Positions 19,205 to 26,671 of a stretch of DNA of 64,000 nt are shown piece after piece. The notes below the pieces were generated by a model. It worked only from the letters and a program-made list of their open reading frames with translations, was not told the origin of the DNA and did not search any database. A program made the position numbers and the translations under genes. How positions within the stretch are numbered: position 1 is the first letter of the stretch; each line of letters starts with the position of its first letter. The stretch is from an uncultured Caulobacter sp. (GTDB lineage: Bacteria; Pseudomonadota; Alphaproteobacteria; Caulobacterales; Caulobacteraceae): NCBI GenBank assembly GCA_913776195.1, contig CAJYMH010000035.1, positions 65,437-129,436 of the forward strand, given 5' to 3'.

Positions 19205-21733
19205 TCAGCGCGTCGGACAGGCCACGCCGCCGGGGCTGGGCGCCAGGGCGATCTTGGAGAACGAGAAGGCGAACTTGCCCTCGGCGTTCACGAACAGCGG
19301 CGTCGAGACCTTGGACACGTCCAGGCCGATGTCGCGGAAGCAGGACAGCTTGATCGCCGTGGTTGTCCACTGGCCCACCGGGGCGGCCTTGGCGGCGGCG
19401 GTGAAGTCGAAGCCCGCGCCGCAGTTGTCGCCGCAACCCATGCCGACCACGACCTTGCCTTCCGGCTTGGCGTCCTGGCGCCAGGTGATGGCCAGGGCCA
19501 GGTCGCCGTTGGCCTGACGCGTCAGATCGACCGGCGGACCGGCAAGGACCAGACGCCCCTCGCCCGGGCCCTCGAAGGTCACGCCCCGCGCCGACTCTTG
19601 GGCCGCGCCATCCACCGGCTTGATCTCCGACAGGCCGCCCGGGCTCTTGGTCGCGCCGACGGCGTTGGCCGTGGCCAGACCCGACGGATCGCCGATCTGG
19701 ACGATCCACGGCGTCATCACGCGGCCGGCGTCGAAATAGGCGTCGGTGTTGATCTTCACGTCCGGCACGCCCGAGACCTCGGACAGCTTGGCGACGGTGG
19801 CCTTGGACGCATAGGTCAGGCCGTAGCCATAGGCGAACTGCGGGTCGTAGCCCGGCTCACCCACGTTCGGGATCTGGGCCGCGGTCTTGGGCCATGAGAA
19901 CGACAGCTTGCCCTTGAAGTCGTGGTTCACCGCGCCGTCCGGCTTGCGCAGCAGGACGTCGGCCACGCCGCCGCCCTCCGTACCCGGCAGCCAGGCGGCG
20001 ACGAAGGCGTCGGAGGCGTTGATCTCCGGGTTGGTCCACAGCGGACGGCCCGACAGGAAGACCGAAACAACCGGAATGCCTTGAGCCTTCAGCTTCTTCA
20101 GCAGGGCCAGGTCGCGCGCGTCGCCGGGCTGATAGTCGAGGGTGGCGATATCGCCCTGGAACTCGGCGTAGGGGTTCTCGCCGAACACCACCACCGCCAC
20201 ATCAGGCTTGGTCTTGAAGGCGCCGTCGACGCTCAGCTCGGCCGAGCCGCCGGCGGCCTTGGCCGCCTCGGCGATGCCGCCGAAGATCGACTGTCCCTGC
20301 GGGAAGTCGGTGTTGGTGTTGGCGGCGCCCTGCCAGTCGATGGTCCAGCCGCCGGACTGCTTGCCGATGTTGTCGGCGCCGTCGCCGGCCACCAGGATCC
20401 TGGCGTTCGCCTTCAGCGGCAGGACGCCGCCGTTATTCTTCAGCAGGACCAGCGATTTGCGCACCGCCTCGCGGGCGATGGCGCGGTGTTCAGGCGCGGC
20501 GAGACGGTCGAACTTGCCCTCGACGCCGTCGTAGTGACCCGCGTCGAACAGACCCGACTTCACCTTCACGCGAATGATGCGCCGGACGGCGTCGTCGATG
20601 CGCGCCATGCTGATCTCGCCCGACTTCGCCTGGGCCAGGGTGTTGTCGTAGAGCTCCTTCCAGCTGTCAGGCGCCATGAACATGTCGAGGCCGGCGTTGA
20701 TCGCCTGCGGGCAGTTGGTGGTGGTGCAGCCGGCCACCTGGCCGTGTGCGTTCCAGTCGCCGACGGTGAAGCCCTCGAAGCCCATCTGCTTTTGCAGCAC
20801 ATCGGTCAGAAGGCTCTTGTTGCCGGTGTGCTTGACGCCGTTCCAGGACGAGAACGAGACCATGACGGTCAGGACGCCCTCGTTGATGGCCGGCACATAG
20901 CCCTGGACGTGGTCGCGGATCAGCTCGGCTTCCGTGCCGACGAAATCGCCCTGGTCCTTGCCGTCCTTCGTCCCGCCATCAGCCAGGAAGTGCTTAGCCG
21001 AACCGGGGATATGGCCCTTGGCCAGGGATTGGCCGGCGACCAGCTTGCCCTGCAGGCCCAGGGTCATCGGGCCGGCGTAGGAACGGACGATCTCCGGGTT
21101 CTCGCCGTAACCCTCGTAGGCGCGGCCCCAGCGGTCATCCCGCGGCACGGCCAGGGTCGGGCCGAACGTCCAGTCGGCGCCGGTGACGGCGACTTCCTCG
21201 GCGGTCGCCTTGCCGATGCGGCCGATCAGCTCCGGATCACGGGCGGCGCCCAGGCCGATGTTGTGCGGGAAGACGGTGGCCCCGACGACGTTGTTGTGGC
21301 CGTGCACGGCGTCGATGCCGAACATGATCGGGATCGGCACGTGGCCGTCGCGCTTCTCCAGCGCCACGGCGCGAAACTCGCGCAGGAACTCCACCCAGCG
21401 CTGCGGCGCGGCGCGCTCATTGGCGTCAGGGGCGGAGTTGCCGCCGGCCAGGATTGAACCCAGAGGATACTTGCGAAGATCTTCCGGTTTGATCCAGCCG
21501 ATGTCGGCCTGGACCAACTGCCCGACCTTTTCCTCGATGCTCATCTTCGACATCAGGTCGGTGATGAAGGCCTCGGTCTTGGCGTCGGTGATGGCGGCAG
21601 GGCTATGCGCCTTGGGCCAGAGGGCGGGATTTGCGGTGGCGGGGCCGGACGGGGTCAGCTTCTCGGCGGCGGCCGCGGCGGAGCCGGCGGCCAGGACAAG
21701 CGCGATCGCGGTAAGGCTGGGGGCGAGCTTCAT
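19205..21733 (-). CDS. glycoside hydrolase family 3, secreted beta-glucosidase type
   Basis: The 842-residue enzyme starts with a signal peptide (MKLAPSLTAIALVLAAGSAA), then a GH3 N-terminal barrel (FGIDAVHGHNNV, GPTLAVPRDDRWGRAYEGYGE, GSAKHFLADGGT) with the probable nucleophile aspartate in GFEGFTVGDWNAHG about residue 310. The GH3 C-terminal domain follows (VLLKNNGGVLPLKA), then an extra C-terminal module of about 190 residues that looks like a carbohydrate-binding beta-sandwich. Such enzymes release glucose from beta-gluco-oligosaccharides in the periplasm. ATG 21733 is chosen over 21775 because GGGAGA lies just before it. A LacI-type operator sits about 65 bases upstream, and lacI and glk lie behind it. 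Confidence 0.93.
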   Translation of the reverse strand: MKLAPSLTAIALVLAAGSAAAAAEKLTPSGPATANPALWPKAHSPAAITDAKTEAFITDLMSKMSIEEKVGQLVQADIGWIKPEDLRKYPLGSILAGGNSAPDANERAAPQRWVEFLREFRAVALEKRDGHVPIPIMFGIDAVHGHNNVVGATVFPHNIGLGAARDPELIGRIGKATAEEVAVTGADWTFGPTLAVPRDDRWGRAYEGYGENPEIVRSYAGPMTLGLQGKLVAGQSLAKGHIPGSAKHFLADGGTKDGKDQGDFVGTEAELIRDHVQGYVPAINEGVLTVMVSFSSWNGVKHTGNKSLLTDVLQKQMGFEGFTVGDWNAHGQVAGCTTTNCPQAINAGLDMFMAPDSWKELYDNTLAQAKSGEISMARIDDAVRRIIRVKVKSGLFDAGHYDGVEGKFDRLAAPEHRAIAREAVRKSLVLLKNNGGVLPLKANARILVAGDGADNIGKQSGGWTIDWQGAANTNTDFPQGQSIFGGIAEAAKAAGGSAELSVDGAFKTKPDVAVVVFGENPYAEFQGDIATLDYQPGDARDLALLKKLKAQGIPVVSVFLSGRPLWTNPEINASDAFVAAWLPGTEGGGVADVLLRKPDGAVNHDFKGKLSFSWPKTAAQIPNVGEPGYDPQFAYGYGLTYASKATVAKLSEVSGVPDVKINTDAYFDAGRVMTPWIVQIGDPSGLATANAVGATKSPGGLSEIKPVDGAAQESARGVTFEGPGEGRLVLAGPPVDLTRQANGDLALAITWRQDAKPEGKVVVGMGCGDNCGAGFDFTAAAKAAPVGQWTTTAIKLSCFRDIGLDVSKVSTPLFVNAEGKFAFSFSKIALAPSPGGVACPTR

Positions 21734-21798
21734 GAACGTATTCTCCCACATCAGCCGGCGACCCGGCTTTTTCATTGGACGCCAAGCTATCTGCGCAA

Positions 21799-21812
21799 TG
21801 ACAACGCTGTCA
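21799..21812. promoter_or_regulatory. LacI-family operator upstream of GH3
   Basis: TGACAACGCTGTCA, a 14-bp palindrome with one mismatched pair, lies between the lacI stop and the GH3 start. Its sequence matches the perfect palindrome upstream of the glk leader at 13 of 14 positions. Binding by the neighbouring LacI protein is inferred. Confidence 0.75.
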
Positions 21813-21847
21813 ATGCGAACCGACGCTATCGTTCGGATTGAGGGGTA

Positions 21848-22867
21848 TCAGCCCTTCAGCGGCTTGGTGGAATCACGGACCACCAGCTCGAAATCGAGCA
21901 TTCGGCTAGCGGGCGCGCCGTCGTCGGTGGTCATCTCGCCGCTGATCAGCAGGTCGGCGGCGGCGGCGGCCATGTTGGCGATGGGCTGACGAATGGTGGT
22001 CAGCTGCGGCCAGACCATGCGAGCGCTGGGCGTATCATCGAAGCCCACCACGGACAGGTCGTCCGGCACGGTCAGGCGAAGCTGGTTGGCGGCGGCGATG
22101 ACGCCCAGAGCCATGTCGTCGTTGGAGGCGAAGACGGCGCTCGGCCGTTGCGGTCGCGCCAGCAAGTCCTTGGCCGCCTCGAAACCCGACTGGAACGAGA
22201 ACCAGCCCTGCACGACCCAGTCCTCACGGACGGTGACGCCGTGGTCCTTCATCGCCTCGCGGAACCCCTCCTCGCGCAGGTGAGAGGCGCCGTGGTCGGG
22301 GTGTCCCTTGATGAAGCCGATCTCGCGGTGCCCCAGGTCGATCAGGTGATTGGCCATCTCCTGGGCCGCGCGGCGGTCGTCCATGCGGACGTATGCGGCG
22401 CGGTCGAGCTGGCCATCCGGCGCCACGCGGACATAGGGCACCTGCGCCGCCTCGAGGGCGTCGAGCAGCACAGGATTGTCGCAGACGGGCGGGGTCAGCA
22501 GCACGCCGTCCACGCGCAGGGTCGCCAGCATGGGAATCAGCTGGGAGGCGAAATCGGAGGCGGTGGAGTCCAACGGCTCGACCAGCAGATGATAGCCGGC
22601 CTCACGGCAGCGCAGAACCGCGCCCAGGTGGACGTCGGCGTTGTAGGCCGGGCTGGGGTTGTCGAAGAACACGCCGATCAGATAGGAGCGCGACCCGGCC
22701 AGGCTTCGCGCCGAGACGTTGGGCTTGTAGTTGAGCTCCTGGACAGCGGCGAGCACCCGCTCGCGCGTGTCGTCCTTGACGTTCGGCTCGCGGTTCAGGA
22801 CCCGCGAGACGGTCTTGATCGAGACGCCGGCCTTGGCCGCCACGTCGTTGATGGTGATCGACCGCAC
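21848..22867 (-). CDS. LacI family transcriptional regulator
   Basis: A 339-residue repressor with a clear LacI helix-turn-helix at residues 3-50 (TINDVAAKAGVSIKTVSRVLN) followed by the hinge (YKPNVSARSLAG) and a periplasmic-binding-protein-like sugar sensor domain (GVFFDNPSPAYNADV to FDDTPSARMVWPQLTTIRQP). It lies between glucokinase upstream and GH3 glucosidase downstream on the same strand. Two matching palindromic operators flank this module, so it probably represses it until a glucoside or glucose derivative binds. Start is GTG at 22867. Confidence 0.93.
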   Translation of the reverse strand: MRSITINDVAAKAGVSIKTVSRVLNREPNVKDDTRERVLAAVQELNYKPNVSARSLAGSRSYLIGVFFDNPSPAYNADVHLGAVLRCREAGYHLLVEPLDSTASDFASQLIPMLATLRVDGVLLTPPVCDNPVLLDALEAAQVPYVRVAPDGQLDRAAYVRMDDRRAAQEMANHLIDLGHREIGFIKGHPDHGASHLREEGFREAMKDHGVTVREDWVVQGWFSFQSGFEAAKDLLARPQRPSAVFASNDDMALGVIAAANQLRLTVPDDLSVVGFDDTPSARMVWPQLTTIRQPIANMAAAAADLLISGEMTTDDGAPASRMLDFELVVRDSTKPLKG

Positions 22868-22945
22868 CGCTTCAAACGCCCCCTGACCTCAAACGCGCGA
22901 AAGCTATGGAGGTCGGCCCTCCCCGTCAATCGGCTGCGGTCCAGC

Positions 22946-23965
22946 TTAGCCCAGGGCGAGCAGGCGCGGGGCGTGAGCCGCGCCCAGCAGCGCCGCGTAG
23001 GGCCGCAGGATGACCTTGACCGGAATGGCTTCGACATAGCCGCGGAAGCGGCCCTTGTCCTCGAACCGCTCGCGGAACGGACTGGCGTCCAGGATGTCCA
23101 GAATGCGCGGAGCAATGCCGCCGCCGATATAGACGCCGCCTCGGGCGCCCAGGGTCAGGGCAAGGTCGCCAGCCACCGAACCTAGGATAGCGCAGAAGCG
23201 GTTCACCGTTCGCAGGGCGGAGGCGTCGCCTTCGACCGCGCGGCGGGTGATCTCGGCCGGATCACGATGATGTGCGCCCTTGCCGTCGATCTCGCACAGG
23301 GCGTCATGCAGGTCGCACATGCCCGGACCGGAGAGGATCCGCTCGATCGACACACGGCCGAACTTGCGGGTCAGGATACGCAGGATTTCGATCTCGGTTT
23401 CGTCCACAGGAGCGAAGGCCACATGGCCGCCCTCGGTGGCCATGGCGGCATGCCCCGTGCCGTCCCGCGCCAAGGCGGAAACGCCGAATCCCGTGCCGGG
23501 GCCGAGCACGGCGATAGACTTCTGCGAGGAGACAAAAGACGGCCCGCCGATCTGATGCGTGTCGCCGGCGTCCAGCAGAGGCGCGGCGAGCGCCAGGGCG
23601 GCGTAGTCGTTCAGCAGACGGGCGCCGTCGAAGCCCATGCCGACCAGGGCGGACTCCGAAAGCTCCCAATCCAGATTGGTGAAGCGAATCGCCCCATCGA
23701 CGATCGGGCCAGCTACAGCGATCACCGCCAGGTGCGGCGGGCGCTTCAGGCCGACACGTTCCAGATAGGCGGTCACGGAGTCGTAGGACCGCGGATAGTC
23801 GCTGGTCAGATAGCCATGGGCGTCCAGAATCTCGGGCTTGTCGACGCTGAGATCGACAAGCCCGTAGCGGGCGTTGGTGCCGCCGATGTCGCCGACCAGA
23901 GCCAGGTGCTCCGGGGCGCGGTCAGCCAGGGTTTCACGAACGCGATCAAGCATGGCGGAGGGCAT
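22946..23965 (-). CDS. glk: glucokinase
   Basis: A 339-residue enzyme that phosphorylates glucose with ATP, feeding the Entner-Doudoroff pathway in this group. Motifs of the proteobacterial Glk family are present: ATP site GDIGGTNARYGL about 24-35, NDYAALALA about 118, GPGTGFGVSAL about 150 and EGGHVAFAP about 170. The start is chosen at ATG 23965, whose A is the last base of the stop codon of a 25-codon leader ORF (TAATG). There is no Shine-Dalgarno sequence of its own, so translation is probably coupled to that leader. A TTG at 23995 and an ATG at 23953 are alternatives. Confidence 0.95.
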   Translation of the reverse strand: MPSAMLDRVRETLADRAPEHLALVGDIGGTNARYGLVDLSVDKPEILDAHGYLTSDYPRSYDSVTAYLERVGLKRPPHLAVIAVAGPIVDGAIRFTNLDWELSESALVGMGFDGARLLNDYAALALAAPLLDAGDTHQIGGPSFVSSQKSIAVLGPGTGFGVSALARDGTGHAAMATEGGHVAFAPVDETEIEILRILTRKFGRVSIERILSGPGMCDLHDALCEIDGKGAHHRDPAEITRRAVEGDASALRTVNRFCAILGSVAGDLALTLGARGGVYIGGGIAPRILDILDASPFRERFEDKGRFRGYVEAIPVKVILRPYAALLGAAHAPRLLALG

Positions 23966-24042
23966 TAGAACTGGTCGGCGAGACGTCGCAGCCAAAGGCG
24001 GCTTTTGAAAGGACTCTCGGACACAGTCTTGGCATTCATCAT
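23965..24042 (-). CDS. 25-residue leader ORF overlapping glk
   Basis: This is a short frame with two ATG codons in a row, preceded five bases away by GGGGAG, one of the better ribosome-binding sites in the area. The peptide begins MMNAKTVSES, has an arginine-, leucine- and tryptophan-rich middle and ends LADQF. Its TAA stop overlaps the ATG of glk by one base. It starts 34 bases after a perfect LacI-type operator. I infer a translated leader that couples ribosomes into glk. A working small protein is possible but there is no known family that I recognise. Confidence 0.65.
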   Translation of the reverse strand: MMNAKTVSESPFKSRLWLRRLADQF

Positions 24043-24076
24043 GGACGCTCCCCGCTGTCTCGTCTTCTCATGATTA

Positions 24077-24090
24077 TGACAGCGCTGTCA
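24077..24090. promoter_or_regulatory. LacI-family operator upstream of the glk leader
   Basis: TGACAGCGCTGTCA is a perfect 14-bp palindrome with the central CG typical of LacI-family operators. It is 34 bases upstream of the leader ORF start, where it would overlap or follow the promoter. A near-identical site precedes the GH3 gene. Confidence 0.8.
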
Positions 24091-24129
24091 CCCATAACCC
24101 GGCGACAGGATGCTAGGCCAGCAAAACTT

Positions 24130-26217
24130 TCACCGGCTCCGTACGATCGGCACGACATTGCTGTCCGGCGCCGCAGTTCCGAGCAGCGCCTCCACCTTCG
24201 CGGCGAGTTCATTCTCACGGTACGGCTTCTGGACGATGCGGTCCTCGCCCGCCTCCTTCAGCGCCGCCAGGTCGGCAAAGCCCGTGATGAACAGGACCGG
24301 CAATTCCGGACGTAACCGGCGCGCGGCCTTGGCGGCCTCCATCCCATTCATGCCCGGCATGGCGTAGTCGGCCAGCAGCATGTCGATCTCAGCGTCCTGC
24401 TCAAGGATGTCGAGGGCGGCGCGGCCGCTTCCCGCCTCCACGACCGTGCAGCCAAGGTCGCGCAGAATGGTGGCGGTCACCTCGCGCACGGCGCTGTCAT
24501 CATCCAGCACCAGGATGCGGCGCCCCGCCAGCCCGCGACCATCGACCACGGCCGATTCCGGCATAGCCGCGCGGGCCGCCTTGGAGGCGCGGGGCAGATA
24601 GACCTTCACGGAGGTCCCCTCTCCCACCCTTGTCTCGATGCGCACCCCGCCTCCCGACTGCTTGGCGAAGCCGAACACCTGCGCCAACCCGAGGCCCGAG
24701 CCCTTCCCGACCTCCTTGGTGGTGAAGAACGGCTCGAAGGCGCGCGCCAGAACTTCGTCGGTCATGCCCGTGCCGGTGTCCGACACGGAGACCATGACGT
24801 ACTCCCCGGCAGCCGGCTCTTCCGGACGGGCCTGCTCGCCGGTCAGGGTGACGTTGGCGGTCTCGACCGTCACCGCGCCTCCGACCTCCATAGCGTCGCG
24901 GGCGTTGATGGCTAGATTCAGCAGGATCATCTCGATCTGGGTCGGATCGACCAGGGCAGGCCAAAGGTCGGCCTTGAGAACGGTCTCAAGCCGCACGCTG
25001 CCGCCCATGGTCGATTGCAACAGCCCACGCATGTTCCTGGTCGTCTCGTTCAGATCGACCGGCTTCGGCTCCAGTTTCTGGCGGCGTGAGAAGGCCAGCA
25101 GCTGGCTGGTCAAGGTCGCGCCCCGTTCGGCGGCGATCCGCATGTCGTTCAGGCGGCGGCGGACCTTATCGTCAGCCCCCGCGCCAACGGCCCGCTCTAC
25201 GAAGCCCAGATTGCCAAGCACCACTGTCAGCAGGTTGTTGAAGTCATGCGCCACGCCGGCCGTGAGCTGACCCACGGCTTCAAGGCGTTGCATCTGACGG
25301 AGCGTGTCCTCGACCCGTTCGCGCTCGGCGATCTGTTCGGACAGTTCGCGGGTGCGGGTGCGCACGGCGCTCTCCAACGCCTTTGCATGATCCTGCAGCA
25401 AGTGCTCGCTGAGCTTCTCCTCGGTTACATCGCGAACGACGCCCAGGAAACGCTCACAGACTCCATCGACGAAGACGGCGTTGCCGCGCGTGCTTATCCA
25501 GCGCTCCTCACCGGAGGCCGTGACCACGCGGTACTCGTCGGCGAAGCCAGTGTCGCTCTCCACCGAAACCGCCTGATTGACCGCCGCATCCATGCGGGCG
25601 CGATCATCTGGGTGGACTCCGTTGAGAAAGGTCTCGTAGGTGATCTCGGCGTCGGCCGGCTGGCCGAACATCGCCTTGCAGCGCACGTCCCAGTGAAGCT
25701 CGCCGGTCTTGGGATGGAAATCCCAAAGGCCCAAGCCTGCCACCTCGACGGCCAGGCGCATGCCCAACTCGCTCTTTTGCAGCGCCGCCTCGGCCCGGCG
25801 ACGCTCGGCGCGCTCATTGGCTTCCTTCAGCGCACGATCCACGGCGGTGGGCAGGCGCGAGAGGTTGCGCTTCATCACATAGTCTGTGGCGCCGCGTTTG
25901 ATCGCGTTGGTGGCGAACTCCTCGCCGACGACGCCCGAAACGAAGATGAACGGGATGGTTGGAACCAGCTCGCGCGCGATGGTCAGGGCGGACAAACCGT
26001 CAAAGTCCGGCAGCGAATAGTCTGCCAGGATGATGTCCACCTCATCGACCAGGGCCAGCTTGTCGACGAAGGCCCGCCGGTTGACGACCCGTATGATCTC
26101 GAACGCGAACTCGGCTCGCTCAAGATGGCTCGCCAGCAGTTCGGCGTCGATCTCGCTGTCCTCCAACAGGAGGATGCGCAGGTTCTGTGGCCGGGTTCGG
26201 CTTCCGTCAGTGGGCAT
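24130..26217 (-). CDS. hybrid histidine kinase (REC-PAS-HisKA-HATPase-REC)
   Basis: A 695-residue soluble kinase with no membrane segment. An N-terminal receiver (about 12-130, phosphoryl site DIILADYSLPDFDG) is followed by a PAS/PAC domain (about 150-265), a coiled coil, a HisKA domain with the histidine in GQLTAGVAHDFNNLL about 335, an ATPase domain (NLAINARDAM, DTGTGMTDEV, GKGSGLGLAQVFGF) and a C-terminal receiver (DMLLADYAMPGMNG). It is the last gene of the lux-bph string. Its start ATG lies inside the end of the response-regulator gene (11-base overlap), so the two are probably co-translated. Confidence 0.92.
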   Translation of the reverse strand: MPTDGSRTRPQNLRILLLEDSEIDAELLASHLERAEFAFEIIRVVNRRAFVDKLALVDEVDIILADYSLPDFDGLSALTIARELVPTIPFIFVSGVVGEEFATNAIKRGATDYVMKRNLSRLPTAVDRALKEANERAERRRAEAALQKSELGMRLAVEVAGLGLWDFHPKTGELHWDVRCKAMFGQPADAEITYETFLNGVHPDDRARMDAAVNQAVSVESDTGFADEYRVVTASGEERWISTRGNAVFVDGVCERFLGVVRDVTEEKLSEHLLQDHAKALESAVRTRTRELSEQIAERERVEDTLRQMQRLEAVGQLTAGVAHDFNNLLTVVLGNLGFVERAVGAGADDKVRRRLNDMRIAAERGATLTSQLLAFSRRQKLEPKPVDLNETTRNMRGLLQSTMGGSVRLETVLKADLWPALVDPTQIEMILLNLAINARDAMEVGGAVTVETANVTLTGEQARPEEPAAGEYVMVSVSDTGTGMTDEVLARAFEPFFTTKEVGKGSGLGLAQVFGFAKQSGGGVRIETRVGEGTSVKVYLPRASKAARAAMPESAVVDGRGLAGRRILVLDDDSAVREVTATILRDLGCTVVEAGSGRAALDILEQDAEIDMLLADYAMPGMNGMEAAKAARRLRPELPVLFITGFADLAALKEAGEDRIVQKPYRENELAAKVEALLGTAAPDSNVVPIVRSR

Positions 26218-26659
26218 TGACACCCCGCGGCGGCGGCTCGTTGAGGATCGCCCAGAACATGCCAAGGTCCTGGATCGCGTCGAAGAAGCGGTTGAAGTCC
26301 ACCGGCTTGACCACGAAGGCGTTCACCCCGAGGGCGTAGGAGCGAATGAGATCCTTCTCCTCACGGGACGAGGTCAGCATCACCACCGGCACCTGACGCA
26401 GGGTGGCGTCGCTCTTGATGCGCTCCAGCACCTCGAGACCGTCGATCTTGGGCAGCTTGAGATCCAGCAGCACCACCGCCGGATCGCCCGGCTCACGATC
26501 GGCATGGACGCCGCGTTGATGGATGTAGTCGAGCGCTTCGGCGCCGTCGCGAGCGACGACGATCTCGTTCGCCAACTGGCATTTCGCCAAGGCCGCGAGG
26601 GTGAGCTCTAGATCCTTGGGATTGTCTTCAACCAGCAGAATGGGTCGCAGGTCGGCCAA
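26207..26659 (-). CDS. single-domain response regulator (Rcp1/BphR type)
   Basis: A 150-residue stand-alone receiver: acidic cluster VEDNPKDLELT at 9-19, phosphorylated aspartate in VVLLDLKLPKIDG about 65, a conserved TSS at about 95 and the lysine in FVVKPVDFNRF about 115. There is no output domain, as in the Rcp1 partners of cyanobacterial and bacterial phytochromes. The best start is TTG at 26659 with GGAG about seven bases upstream. It begins 12 bases after the phytochrome kinase gene and overlaps the hybrid kinase gene by 11 bases, so it is very likely the kinase's direct phosphorylation partner. Confidence 0.9.
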   Translation of the reverse strand: MADLRPILLVEDNPKDLELTLAALAKCQLANEIVVARDGAEALDYIHQRGVHADREPGDPAVVLLDLKLPKIDGLEVLERIKSDATLRQVPVVMLTSSREEKDLIRSYALGVNAFVVKPVDFNRFFDAIQDLGMFWAILNEPPPRGVNAH

Positions 26660-26671
26660 GTTTGTCTCCGC

